A model generated the notes under the pieces. That model saw nothing but the letters and a program-made list of their open reading frames with translations, was not told the origin of the DNA and searched no databases. A program made the position numbers and the translations under genes. A stretch of 64,000 nucleotides of DNA from Pachyseris speciosa (lineage: Eukaryota > Cnidaria > Anthozoa > Scleractinia > Pachyseridae): the NCBI GenBank assembly GCA_016490735.1, contig JAEMWC010000001.1:815001-879000 (forward strand), read 5' to 3'. Of this stretch, positions 32,501-44,216 are shown piece after piece. Within the stretch, counting starts at the first letter, position 1; each line of letters begins with the position of its first letter.

Positions 32501-35500
32501 AAGGAGTATATTCATTGCATAGGTATTCTCCTTTTGGTTAAAAACACTTAATGGCTTAGCTTTGCAACAGCTAGACTAAGCCTATAAACTTTTATGGCTG
32601 GACTGTGTGTTGATGTCGCAGATCCTGATGCCCCTAGCCGTGAAAACCCCAAGTTCCGTGAGTGGCACCACTGGCTTGTGGTAAATATCCCTGGGTGTGA
32701 TGTGAGCAAGGGAGAGGTTAAGCTGGGCTATGTTGGCAGTGGGCCGCCTAAAGGAACCAAGCTGCACCGTTACATATTTCTTGCATACAAGCAACCTGGG
32801 AAGATAAGCTACACTGACACTGTTGTGTGCAGCAAGTAAGTTGTTAATTATGCAAGGAAAAACTAACCTCTATCATCTTTGCCTACATGAAAATGTATTC
32901 CAGCAGCCTTCTATGGCATCCACTAGCAGTTGCTTTTCAGAGTAGTTATAGTAATTACCAGACTACCATGAGGGAGACCATGCCACACCAACACTCAAGG
33001 TCAATAATTGAGTGGAAATGCTGCCTTTGTAATGACATCTGCAAGTGGCTAGACTTTCTAGTCCCTTAGGCCCTATGTCACAGATTAGCACTTGTTTATA
33101 AACTCTGAGGGATGTTAAGGAATGCACACACTGTTCACAAAGAGTGGAAATGCAGTTCCTGGTGTTATGGTCTGGTCTTTAATGCTCTGTCAGGAGGAAG
33201 TGGGGGTTCAGGTGATATGCCTTAAAGGGGACCTATGTACCTTAGCATCACGAAATTAAATATCTCGTTCTCTTTTTCTCCCCAAATTGCAAATTAAAAA
33301 CTTGTGGAATATGCCTTGAAATTTTTTCTGAAATTAAGTATGTGCAAAAATTATTAGGAATAAGGTAACCTCTGACCAAGGTTTTAGCCAGGAGTGTTTC
33401 CAGGCGTCCTGAGGACGGCCACTTTTAGAAGAAATTCAAGGAAAAGTCACTTTATCTCTTATAATCTTATGGGAAAACATGCCTGCTGGACACCCAGTTT
33501 TCAATTTCTGGCTAAAAGCCTGCCTCTGACCTATTGTATGTTCACCTGCCATGGGAATACTGGTAAATACAAATACTAATACTTTAAAGTGCCTATGAAG
33601 TCAAAAATTTCTTGTTCTAATATAATAGTTTATCATTTTCTGATTCTTAATATTTAGGTTTTAGGCCGTAAAACATTCACAACGCGGAATAAATCGAACC
33701 GAAAGTTTCAAATTTGGCGCCAAAAAGTGTCTCCATCTTGCGCGCGGCCAAAAGATCGTATTACAAAGGTGTGACGTAGGAAATGCTTCAGAAGGCACGA
33801 GTGTCGTGGCATTTCCTACGTCATCAGCATTGTTCTGAGCAAAGATTCGTTCCCAGTCCAAGGGACACGATTTAGTGAATTTTGAGGTTCTTTGAAGGGC
33901 GGAAAAATTCGGGTTTAGTTGATGTTGTCAAATTTCTTTTGTCATTTCGTAATCAAGGCACAAGAAGCTTAAAAAATTCGAAAGAAAATTTTTTACTTCA
34001 TAGGCACTTTAAGCAAGACATTAACAGCTCACACAGTAATGCCATTTTAAGAGGTGATTTCCAGTCACTCAGATTTTTCCTATATACCATATTCAGTGGT
34101 AATCATTTACAAACCAGTACAATTCACATCCAATTATGTTGCTTTTACCATAAGAAGAGTGGTACTTTTGACATTTTGCAACGACAAGTTTCGGTAGATA
34201 TCTGTTCGGTGGAGGGATAGTTCGCCTTGGGCTTTCGGCGTCGATTAAAGAGTGCACTCGGATTTTCGTAACGAAACTGTGGCCTAAAAGATTCAAAATC
34301 ATAGCCCCTGAGGTTTTCGAAAAGGTCGTAATTGCTGTTTTTGACAGTCAAAAATGTCAGCTAGCATTTTCGGAAAGAAAATAGTTCCCTAGAAAGTTAG
34401 TGGAAAGTTCATTCTCAAAGGAAGATTTTGTTCCTTAACATTTTCGGGCAATTAAAATTCCAGCTAGGGAATCCGAACAGATGAACTTCTTCTAGCTTAT
34501 GAAAACATCACTTTAAACAGACTTCAAACACCATAAGGTACTTAAAAACGCCCTTCTACAACTTTTGCTTGATTTGGCTCATTGGGTGCCCCTGTTAAAT
34601 CATACTGTAATCATGCAGAATACATCAGCATACATGTAAATATTTTCCTTTTGTGATATGATCGGTTGATGAATCAGTTAGAGACAAAGTTAAAAAAAAT
34701 AAATCCTGAAAAAGAAACTCAAACAGCCTCAAAATGACAAGTGACCCCCTCTTCGTAAAGTCTAAATTGAAGACACTTTTATTTAAGTAGCTTACCCTAT
34801 GAATAACTCGTGATATTTTATAGACTTTTATTATACCCATAAGCTTAATATTGTAAATAACTATTTTAAACTTTTTTTAAACTTGTTTTTAAATCTCAGT
34901 TTTAATTTTTAAGCTTAACTGTTTTTTTTATTTGTAAGTCGCATTTGATCATATTCACATGTTAATTTGCGCCTAAGAAATATTAATCATTATTATTATT
35001 ACTATCATAAAGCCCAGGAAGCCTGAGTTTGTGGTTAACGCCATACACCATGTGCCAGAAGACGTTCATCCTTGACAATTTGAAGGTCGTCAAACTACTT
35101 GAAAGAAGGATATCGGTTTTTCTTGGGTCTTGTACGCATGTGCCATCTGGACATCAGTAAAACTAGTCCTTGATTTGGCGAGCTGTGAATAATTATAGTA
35201 TCCTCCCACGCAATTTCTTTTTAGTGTGAGGCTACGAATATAGTTGTGCGTAAGACCCCAATAATAAGAGGTCTTCCTAATGTATCAGTCATTTCCAAAA
35301 GCGCCTATCCCCCCCCCCCCCCGGGCATACCCCTGGTATTTGATTCGAAATTTGTCCCGCACGGTGGGGCATTTGACTTTCGGCTAAACACTGGTCGGCT
35401 GTCGCCAGCTACAGGGTTTAGCAACAGAACGGGAACGTCATTTGAGGACGCGAGAGCGCGCGGAAAGGACTGAACACGACTTCCGGTACTCAATTTGCTG

Positions 35501-36250
35501 CTCTGCCATTGGTCAAGTCGGTTTTTAGATCTGCACGCGCCGTTGTCAAGAAGTCCCCGTTGTCTTTGCTAAATCAGCCTAATTAATTCGCTCCTTCAAT
35601 TCAAGATTCCGTGTAGGTTTTGCGTTGTTAACTAAATATTCAGTTGATATGCCTTCATTCAAAGTTTGGAGTGCGACGAAAGAGATCGGGAAAGAGTTTT
35701 GGCGCACAAATTTTCGGATTCGAATGAAATATTCGTTATGAACGGGGAGCGTACCAAAATGCTACATGCAACGAGTGATTTGATATAGATTTACACTTGA
35801 TTTGCCCTTTTTGAGGCCCTGACAGTGGGGCATTTGACCGTCAAAACTGGAAACACAGCGGGGCATTTGATCAAAAAATTTCAAAAAAGTCAAATGCCCG
35901 GGTGTTTGCCCCGGGGGGGGGGGATGGGCACTTTTGGAATTGACTGATACATAACAGGCAATTATACAGTTGACCCCATCTTGTTACTACTGAGAATAAT
36001 TGATGCCAATTCCCATTGATAAATAATGACTGGGCTCTAACGACAACTTTAGCTTTACAGTAATCAGTTTCCTTCAACAGTTTTTTTGTCAAGTTATGTT
36101 TGTACAATTATCCGTGCTCATATGCTTCACTCTTCTTTTTTCAGGCCTGGCTTTGAGCGCGCCTCGCGGAAAGCACGTGATCTGGACGCTAAATATAATC
36201 TTGGCAACCCAGTGGCTGGAAATCTCTTCCAGGCTGAATATGAAGGCTGA
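29539..36250 (+). CDS. phosphatidylethanolamine-binding protein (PEBP) family, 5 exons
   Basis: Exons 29539-29598, 31660-31713, 32341-32410, 32622-32835 and 36145-36250 join in frame to 504 nt (167 aa; PEBP1 is 187 in mammals). The family core is clear: [16 protein letters not shown], then [18 protein letters not shown] (ligand-pocket Asp and His), then [20 protein letters not shown] (second pocket His), and C-terminal [15 protein letters not shown]. PEBPs are small cytosolic anion- or phospholipid-binding proteins; PEBP1 (RKIP) restrains Raf kinase, but that role cannot be read from sequence here. Intron 3 has a GC donor (ACAG then GCAAGT). The join of exons 4 and 5 is slightly short compared with PEBP1, so a small exon could be missed within the 3.3-kb last intron. 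The gene is head to head with WDR91. Confidence 0.88.
30062..30432. mobile_element. GGGTACC-rich repeat, copy 2 (inverted)
   Basis: The reverse complement of the family at 24008-24395: TACCCTTTTATATACC, TTTTTGACAGAAAAGGTACC and CCATTATAGGGAGT recur in mirrored order. It ends in a long C/G run at about 30410. It is in PEBP intron 1. Confidence 0.65.
31815..31962. mobile_element. palindromic MITE with B-box-like words on both arms
   Basis: TGAGACCCCAAATGGAAGCTCG at the left pairs with CGAGCTTCCATTTGGGGTTTCA at the right. The centre carries GGATTTGAACCCACAACCC and its complement GGGTTGTGGGTTCAAATCC, each containing a GGTTCAAATCC-like RNA polymerase III B box. It lies just 3' of PEBP exon 2. Confidence 0.75.
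33045..33190 (+). mobile_element. dispersed retroposon-like repeat, copy B (partial)
   Basis: Matches 10038-10200 (TAGACTTTCTAGTCCC, AGGCCCTATGTCACA, GCACACACTGTTCAC) but stops before the 3' part of copy A. It is in PEBP intron 4. Confidence 0.5.
33380..33520. mobile_element. small MITE with GGTTTTAGCCAG ends
   Basis: AGGTTTTAGCCAG (33380) and CTGGCTAAAAGCCTG (about 33508) are inverted. The element is about 140 bp, in PEBP intron 4. Confidence 0.45.
33598..34008. mobile_element. 411-bp MITE flanked by TTAA
   Basis: The ends AGTGCCTATGAAGT and ACTTCATAGGCACT are perfect inverted repeats, with TTAA at 33594-33597 and 34009-34012. This is the piggyBac-type target signature. A central palindrome (GACGTAGGAAATGC, GCATTTCCTACGTC) is also seen. 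No transposase ORF. Confidence 0.8.
34180..34596. mobile_element. dispersed 0.4-kb repeat, copy 2
   Basis: Homologous to 21226-21642 and 40697-41143. The right end GGGTGCCCCTG is intact; the left end is partly lost (only CAACGACAAG remains). It is in PEBP intron 4. Confidence 0.75.
34680..35010 (+). mobile_element. LINE 3' end with ATT tail
   Basis: A short reverse-transcriptase C-terminal trace ([10 protein letters not shown] then stop) precedes a T-rich 3' UTR. It ends in GCGCCTAAGAAATATTAATC and an ATTATTATT tail, as in CR1/L2-like LINEs. It is a 5'-truncated relic in PEBP intron 4. Confidence 0.5.
35282..35950. mobile_element. 669-bp MITE with C-run subtermini
   Basis: GTATCAGTCATTTCCAAAAG at the left and, as the right-hand complement, GTATCAGTCAATTCCAAAAG. 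Each is followed by a run of C and GGGCAWAC. The interior is unique and non-coding. It is in PEBP intron 4, 194 bp before exon 5. Confidence 0.75.
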
Positions 36251-37730
36251 TAGAATACCAAAAAGGGCGAAACTCTGTCGTGATGAGCGTAGATTAAGAT
36301 GTCGTCCAGTTACGTCTTAAATAATAGTGATGCAAACGGTTTGTTAAGTCGTTACAACATTTACCGTGAGAACTTAATCCGTTGTAGTGAGTGACGCAAT
36401 CTCAGACTTCTGTTGTAGAGATGTTTGTAATACTTTTTAGATTAAGCCTTCCCGTAAAAAGGTTCGTTTCCCATCGCCCCGTATCTCGTAAAATTGGGTC
36501 GGTCGGTCTGTCGGTCGGGGAAAAAAGGTTATACAGCGGTTGCGGGAATCCCCGGCGGGAATCTGGCCCCTTAGTAGGAAAACCAGGTCAGAAAATCAGC
36601 TTGAAAATGTCTCAACTACGTTTGTTTTACAGCAGACAAGATATTGTGCTCTTGAAGTAATTCATGAAGTAAAATTGTTATTCTGGAACTTTTTTTTCAC
36701 TATTCGAAAAAACTGGGTCCGTTGGGCGATGGGTAACGAAGCATTTTATGGGGATGATTTTAACTAACCCAAACTGATGAATAGCCTCGACCTTTCAATT
36801 GTGTAAGTGTAAAAGGTCTTACTGTGACAGTGTTCAGCACTACAAAAATAATTTTAAATAAATTGTTTTCGGCCTTGGTGCGTCAATTTTCTCATAATCA
36901 GTGCAAGCGATAGCGGTGCATTTTGTGCTTGAGTGCGTTATGGTTCATATAATGTTGGGCAGGGCAGGTGTGGATTGACACGGATCATTTGGGTAGCACA
37001 AGTATCCCGTTTCTTTTACCAACAGACAGAGAAAGAATAAACGTCTCCAAGGAAACAAAATTAGCACCAGAGAACACAATTCAGTACCAGGACTCCTTTA
37101 CGGCAAAAATCAGACTCGGGCGCCTTTGGATTGCAGAGGGCTCTGGTCATTCATTGGACTTTGGCTGATCGTGCCAGCAAAACTCGCCAACTGATGTGCG
37201 CCTACCGTGTCAGTTGGGAGAAGATAGTTAATGGTCCCTTGTAACGAAATAACGTGTGTCAGTGGGCTTCTATGTCTACGTAATATCGTTGATCGCTACA
37301 GGGTCTTCCTTCTCCCTCCGCAACCACCACCCCACGCCCACCATCATTCCAAGAGGGTTTGATTGTGCGGTAATGTACTTGACTCTTCTCCACCTAAACG
37401 GCCGAAGCTAGAGTTGGAGACCTTTATCATAGTAGTTTTTCATTTTGACGTCGGCCAGGTAACAGAAAGTATTGACCCTGCTTGAAAGAGCACCTGGACA
37501 AGTTTGGGAGGCAAACCTTATCACCGCAAAGATATAGTTCCTTGAAGTCTCTAACTTTTACAGCCGTTTCAATAGATAATGTTTAAACTTATAAAACTCG
37601 CGGCACAAATTTGGCCACTTCGCTAATTTTAAGCTGTTGTTTTTAGCAGTGTCAATGGATCTTTGTCACCCGACCTATACACGAAAAAATCAAAGTACCG
37701 TGATAAAGGAGAATCGCCTCAGAGATGGTC
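36251..37730. other. stretch without recognised genes
   Basis: 3' flank of the PEBP gene. Short open frames exist (such as 36968-37168), but none shows a known domain or splice signals that support a gene. AATAAA-like words near 36858 could serve as a poly(A) signal. No repeat family was recognised. Confidence 0.4.
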
Positions 37731-37744
37731 ATAATTCCTGATTT

Positions 37745-39390
37745 TTTATTTAATTACATACAAACTGGAATCCCTAGATAACTTACATAATATTTACATT
37801 ATACTTACATCACGACATATTACAACTTACATCATATAACGTCATTACAACTTACATGTACATCTCGATACTAGCATACCATACCTACATACCACATGTT
37901 ACTTACTTACATTACTTACAGGAAAAATCCTCCCGGAAAAATGCTCCCCATTTCACATTGAAATTGTCAATGACCCAGTTTTGACAGCATAACGTCTTTC
38001 ATAGTCAAGGCAATTTAACATAATTCGAAAAAAAAAAACTCGTTATGGATGAAGGCACATTGTTTTCGAATAATAAATGTGATACCTCTCAATTAAAGTT
38101 TGTAGTATCGTTCACAAAGCCTATGCAAGAGAGAAAGGAGAAGTCTTGATTTGGGAAGCAAGAGCTGTTTCTCATCCAGGTACCAATTTCATTCCAGAAA
38201 GATTTAGCAACAGGACAGTCCCAAAAAAGGTGTAGGAGAGTTTCTGAGCTTGCTTTACAGAAAGTGCACTGGTCATTAGCGGCAATCCCAATTTTGGTTG
38301 CTAATTTTCTGTGTAGTTGCTAATTTTCTGTGTAGAAGTTTAAACTGAAAGATTCGTAATTTAGAGAAAGGCCACCGTGTACGACTTACTCCAGTCTATC
38401 GTGTCGAAACCAAGAGCTTTACAGTCTGGAAGCCATTTTCCCTGACTTTTGCACGTGGAAGAGGTACTTTGTGTTAGAAACATTTTCTAAGCTAACTTAC
38501 AGAACTCTCGTGAGGCCAGAAGGGTTTTGGTGTCAGTAGTAGCACCTCTCGTTGGCGGACAATAGTTTTTGCGTTTCAGATTCGAGATTGCACAAGTTAC
38601 GCCGTAATACTGGAGAAAATGGGATTTAATTCCGAATTTTTTCTTAAAGGTATCGAACTTCAAAAAAAGTGAATCCTCTCCCAGGAGGTGACTTATGAGG
38701 GAAATACCTGCCGAAAACCATCTCCGATAGTAAATGGGCTTATTGTTGATCACGCCACATAAAAGAGAATTGTACCAGATTGGAGTCTCACCAAAGTTTG
38801 AGAGTTGTTTTTGAAATTAAGACGAGACCAAGTTTCAATTAATTCTTTTGTGAAGGATTCCTCAATCCCCAAAGAGGCAACGTCATCTGGATTGAGGTTA
38901 CCGTGCAAAAGACGTTCAATATTGGGGGTATTGAGGAAGAAAGCTAACAGTAATTCCCATTTTCCTTTGTTCTGTGGATCTAGGTATTTTTGAATCCATT
39001 TGGCCTTAAGGGCGCGGTTAAAGCTTTGAATGTCCAGCATTTTAAGACCACCTTGTGCATAATCATTTATTATTTCTGATCTTTTAATTTTATCGGGCTT
39101 ACCATCCCATAAAAAATTGAAAAGGACATTCCTTATTTCTTTAAGGTGGTGATGGGACGTAGGTAGAGGGGACATAATGTAGACTAACTGCGACGCGAGC
39201 AAGCTCTTAATGACCGTTATTTTCCCAAGGAGGCTTAATCTTCTGAACTGCCAGTTTTCGATTATTTTAGAAATTTTTTCCTTTTTTTCTTCATAATTAA
39301 GTATCAGAGATTCCCCTTTGATTGTAGAGAACCAGACCCCTAAAGCTTTAACCTTGTTAGCAGGCCATGTAATGTGTGCCATGTAATGTA
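37745..39390 (-). mobile_element. L1/Tx1-type LINE, 5'-truncated, with target duplication
   Basis: The minus strand encodes the thumb and C-terminal region of an L1/Tx1-like reverse transcriptase (VKALGVWFS, RRLSLLGKITVIKSLLASQL, NVLFNFLWDGKPDKIKRS) and, after frame changes, a zinc-knuckle-like end CTFCKASSETLLHLFWDC at about 38210-38270. ATAATTCCTGATTT flanks both sides (37731-37744 and 39391-39404), a 14-bp target duplication. The 3' end lies on the left with an AAATAAAA-type tail. A 19-bp tandem duplication at about 38299-38336 adds a frameshift. Confidence 0.8.
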
Positions 39391-39404
39391 ATAATTCCTG
39401 ATTT

Positions 39405-40690
39405 ACCCATCTCCATATGTTGTTTTAACGCACGCCGATTTAGAAGAAATCCGTGATGAGCGTATGAAATGTGGAATATTTTTGTTACGCATAATCAGAA
39501 TAAACTTGGTTTTGCCGAAATTCTGTGATAACCTTCTAGGATACCTGATAAATTTTATCGTGTTTAAATGAAGATTAAAATTTACCATTACCATACCATT
39601 AGATATTATCCTACGATACATCTTTTTCCTCTTGGAATTTTCTCCGTGTACCCCTAATATTCAATCATGCATTGTAAAAATTGGATTACGGAATTTCTCT
39701 TTCCGGTCATCCGCGATGCACGAACGACTGTTCCAGTGTTTAATCTGCTCACTAAGCTTGTATAAAACGAAAACGGACAGCAATGAAGAAACAAAACTCT
39801 GTAATGGACATCTGGAGTTCTTAAGGCTTGCCGTGTAGTCACGCTGATTTTCCGTGACTTTTTCGGCTTTGACTTGGACATTTTAGTGCTTTTAAATACG
39901 CATTTTAAACAGTTCTTTTTATTTCCGACAACCTTTTAAAGTGATATAAACGTCTTAATTGGATTGCCAAAGGTCACTTACCTTCCTGCCAGCGTGAACA
40001 ACGATTCCACTTCGCACGCGATATAAAATTACGCGCAGACGGCCGGCGGTATGCTAATAGTTTTAATTGGAGGTTTGTTTCCGACTCACGGTAAATCGCT
40101 CTTTGACTCCTCATCTGAAAAACATAAAAAACAAAGGGCTCGACAGTTGTAAAAAAGATCCAGAAATCGGATTTTAGTTTGCCAGAAAATATATTTATGT
40201 TTGATGGTCCGGTTAGCAGGCTTAGAGAGGTAAGCGACGCGATGAATGAGGTTAATAGAAAGGTGTCTTGTTCCACAGAAAACTCGGCATCAAAATGCCG
40301 AGCGGCAGCCAGGAAAACCGCATGTCTGCACCGAAAACACCAGCTGATAATTGTACCTAATCTGATTGGGATATCGGAGAGTGGAATACAAATACGCAAG
40401 CCCTCTGATACAATTAGCTGTAAAACAATGTGTTCCGTTTCAAATTTTTGCCAGTTTGTATACCCTTACTTTAGTGCTATGACTTCTTGTATTCTTATGA
40501 TACTCTCTGCACATTATTTTGGGAGGTAGCAGTCGCGTAGCCTGGCAACATAATTTCACTTCAACTGTGTTAGACGTAATAAGGTCCCGACCTAAAGAAA
40601 TTCCATCGAATTAGTTTACATCGCAGCATCACGGAAAAAAAACAGGCGTACACAGACCAATTTCAGGAAATTTTGATCTAGCCAAAGCCC
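39405..40690. other. stretch without recognised genes
   Basis: Overlapping open frames at 40179-40529 (plus) and 39974-40399 (minus) have hydrophobic stretches but no motif I can assign. No repeat family or splice structure is evident. Confidence 0.4.
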
Positions 40691-40696
40691 TACTGA

Positions 40697-41143
40697 CAGG
40701 GGCACCCAACGACAAGTTTCGGTAGATATCTGTTCGGTGGAGGGTGATTCGCCTTAGGCTTTCGGCGTCGATTAAAAAGTGCACTCGGATTTTCGTAACT
40801 AAAATATGGCCTAAAAGATTCGCAATTGGGAAATCATAGCATCTGAGGTTTTCGGAAAGGTCGTAATTGCTGTTTTTGGCAGTCAAAAACGTCAGCTAGC
40901 GTTTTCGGAAAGAAAATAGTTCGCTAGAAAGTTCGTAGAAAGTTCATTTCAGCTTGCATTTTCTCAAAGGAAGATTTCGTTCCCTAACATTTTCGGTCAA
41001 TTAAAATTTCAGCTAGCGAATCCGAACAGATGAACTTCTCCTAGCTTATGAAAACATCACTTTAAACAGACTTCAAACACCACAAGGTACTTAAAAATGC
41101 CTTTCTATAGCTTTTGCTTGATTTGGCTCGTTGGGTGCCCCTG
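40697..41143. mobile_element. dispersed 0.4-kb repeat, copy 3 (intact ends)
   Basis: This copy has both termini: CAGGGGCACCCAACGA at the left and TCGTTGGGTGCCCCTG at the right, perfect 16-bp inverted repeats. TACTGA at 40691-40696 and 41144-41149 is a 6-bp candidate target duplication. The body is homologous to the copies at 21226 and 34180. There is no ORF, so it is a non-autonomous DNA element. The superfamily is unclear: the CAGGGG start is hAT-like, but the duplication is shorter than 8 bp. Confidence 0.8.
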
Positions 41144-41284
41144 TACTGATACATACAGAAAATTATATTATGAAAGGTGTTCGTCATCGTGGTTTCAAAT
41201 GATAGCTGAGTTAATCTGTTGTCTCATGATTGAGTCACAAAGATGTGGATTGCGACGTTTCGACCGCTATACTGCTGGTCTTCA

Positions 41285-41545
41285 TCAGGCGGTGGTGTCG
41301 ACTGGCTGCGTGTGAGTATAAGAAGCGCCGTGGCTGGTGGTGATTGGTGCGTTTCGATCCCCGCTTGGAGGATTTCGATCCTTGTCGTTCAGACTAGAAA
41401 TTGTTCCCTCAGCGGTCCGCTTTGGTACTGATCGGCTGTTGTGGTGTTTGATCGTGGGCATCCACGCTTCAGGAATTTCAATTCCACTGTCCCTGTTAAT
41501 GTTGTTAGGGTGAAGTCTTATGTGAATAGCCTCTCAGATCATCTC
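41285..41545 (-). pseudogene. Penelope-like element C-terminal fragment
   Basis: The minus strand reads EAIHIRLHPNNINRDSGIEI, then PEAWMPTIKHHNSR, to a stop at 41285. This is the tail that follows the GIY-YIG endonuclease in Penelope-like retroelements. A stop codon lies just before the block. The adjacent ACGTTTCGACCGCTATACTGCTGGTCTTCATCAG-type stretch (about 41253-41286) is the usual Penelope terminal-repeat style sequence. Confidence 0.65.
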
Positions 41546-41589
41546 CTTTCCTGCCTTCAGGCGACTGATAAACTAAGGTAGTCAGAAAG

Positions 41590-44080
41590 CTTTAGCATCA
41601 CCTTCTACGAACGGCAAACAAAAGGGAACAGTCATCCGATCGTTTGCAATGCCGTGCCCGATAGCCGGATCTTGTATGATTGTTTTTTGTACCGACTTTA
41701 AGTGAACCCAGCCATTAAAAATCGCAATGCAAGATCTCCTGTTTTCAGTTTGCGGTAACTTTGGAGCTAATTCCCTGTACTTAGTAAACATTCGTAACTT
41801 TTCATGTTTGGAACATCCCACACTAATTGCCGCGGGGAGTAGCTTCCGTGCTACATCCCTGAGCCCAATGTTCCGAGAAAAAAAAAACAATGGTAATGTT
41901 CTTTAATAATTCACATCGGTGATTAAAATTGAAAAAGATAACTGGCACTAATTCATGGGTTTCCTTCACGGGGACCGCACAGGGGGAGGGGGAGGGCTGG
42001 GGGGGCTTTAGCTCTCCCACTTTTCAACAGTAAAAAGCAAGTAATACTAAAAACATCGAAGTTACTTTTCTATTTAACGTTTTACCTAAAACTGATTATT
42101 CTTGTTTTAAAACACCGCTTTTTTGTGTTTTTGTTGCTAAAAGTATACAAGTTTCACCACACCATGTTAGTTTTAAATGCATTTCCAGCCATTTCAGAGG
42201 ACTTTTAAAATTTAAAAAAGTTCTGTGGGACCATGCCCTAGGAAGCCCCCCCCCCCCCCCATTTGACTCACGCTAAAGCGTTCGAAGTGATCCCCCCTTC
42301 CCAATTGCAAACTTGTTGTGCGGGCCCTGCCTCAGTTTTCCCTTCTTGATAATAGTAGTATTGAAAATGTTGTTGGACTGAACAAAAATGAGACAGGCTT
42401 GGCCTGAGACGTAGGAGAAATCGGAATACGGGATGCTCAGGGTACGAACGGGGACGAAACTGTCAGTGGCCACCGCCCTTTCAACATCTATCGACTCAAA
42501 TACATTTGTGTGTTGTTTACTACTTAAAGAAATGTTAACAAAACAAACGGTGTTTTGAATATTAACCTGCTCATGTGTGATGATTGTCGTGGTTTAATGT
42601 TGTCACTGATATTTCACCTAAATGGTAGTTTGCCAAGGAGAGGTGGAAGGATGCTCCAAAACAAACCGAAAAATATTTTGGAAAAGGAAAGTTTGTGTGC
42701 TCTTTGTTCGTTCCCTGTCCCGGTCCCCGCCTCGTGCATTTGAAATCCGGTGAGATTGTGATAACACACTTGCCTTCAGCATTATACCTTGTATTGTTGT
42801 TTGTGATGACGTACTGGTCTTCTACAATCGATGACGCATCACAATAAACTTTCGACTGAAGGGTAATTCTGTTTAATCCAGTGTAGTCAACACAACCTAC
42901 ACAATTTGGTGAAACCAAGAAATTATTCTTCTGGGCAGAGGGGAAGCGCTCGGGGAAGCGCTCAGCCACGTACTTGTATGGTCCTCAGAAGCTCAAACTC
43001 ACTCGAACAAAGGTTTCAGCAGATACAAATAGCGCAAAATATTACGGTAACTAGCTAGCTGCCACAGGATAAAAATGAAAGGAAGAATGGAGTTTTGAAG
43101 AAGTTTAACTGATTTATTTAATTCGCATGCAATGCGGGATCGTTCATGTTCACGTGAGGTGGGATGGATCTTTTCGTACAGACGTAAACCGGCGACACAC
43201 ATTAATTTGGGGGCCGAGCAAACGTCACTGCTATACTTCAGTTTATCCAAAACTAAATAATATAAATAGCAATCTTTCTTTCTTTCTATCGATCTATCCT
43301 TCTTTCTTTAGCCGTTTGCAATAATCTTATCAGTGTGGCGATGCAGCTATGGGAGGTCTGATCTAGCTTTCCAAGAACAGATGTTTTTTCCATTGCCCTA
43401 TCATGGCATTTTTGCTATTTTTGTTCGCTGGAGCCAAATTGCGTGTGATCCAACCGGAAGTATTCGACCGTCTTTGTTTTCTAATCATGGCACTGCCTGT
43501 GTCGAGAGCCTCCCAAATCATTTCCGGTTTTGCGAGATTTCCAAACTGTGTTGAAATGGATTTCAATCAGGATTGCGCGGGCGTGATCTCAATACTTGTA
43601 CACAGACATAAGTGTAAATTGCGAAAATATGCTAATTGTATTATACTGACGAGAAACAGACTTTCAGTAGAAGAATTCCTTCTTATTTTTGTCCAAGGGT
43701 AGTAAATTTAGTACTGTTCTGGTCCTGTTTTTATATACACCGGTTATATATATCGTTCGCAAAAGAGGAAAATGTCATAAACATGCAACTTGGTGCCGGG
43801 TTCGGGAGAGACGTTGCATCTCTACACAATCGCACCTCCTGGGTTGTGTTTATCATCCACAGTTGTGTGAAGCTTTTCACTTTTATTGTTTTCTTTTGCG
43901 ATATATTTGAAAGGTGCCGATAAATATTTAAACAAACCAGAGCGAGCAATTTGATCAAATTCGCGCTCAAACCCTCAATGAACCTGGCTTAAAACAAGCC
44001 ATGTAATCCGTCAGGAAGCATTTTATTGGTAGTATGAGCATAAAATTGTTTTATCAAGATAAATGCCTGCTTTCAGGAAG
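41590..44080. other. stretch without recognised genes
   Basis: Open frames at 41582-41890, 42571-42969 (both minus) and 43403-43702 (plus) are 99-132 codons long. They lack domains, splice context or codon regularity that I can defend. A run of C (about 42246-42260) and a TTTC microsatellite (about 43274-43310) are present. It is the 5' flank of the zinc-finger gene. Confidence 0.4.
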
Positions 44081-44216
44081 ATTCTATGAGGTGGCCCTTG
44101 AATTGCCTCATGCCCCCTATCACGCCCCGCCATCAAAGCCTTAATTCATCATCTCCATTTACAATTTGTCCGACAACAAGCTTTCTGATTGGCCGTTCAT
44201 CACCCCACCTAACTCC

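Noticed and set aside
38299..38336. Possible regulatory direct repeat
   Set aside because: It is a 19-bp tandem duplication inside the LINE coding region and causes a frameshift.
39974..40529. Overlapping hydrophobic frames that look vaguely receptor-like
   Set aside because: No family motif could be named, the two strands overlap, and splice or start context is absent.
42571..42969. 132-codon minus frame with several Cys residues
   Set aside because: No recognised domain, signal or splice structure. It could be chance.
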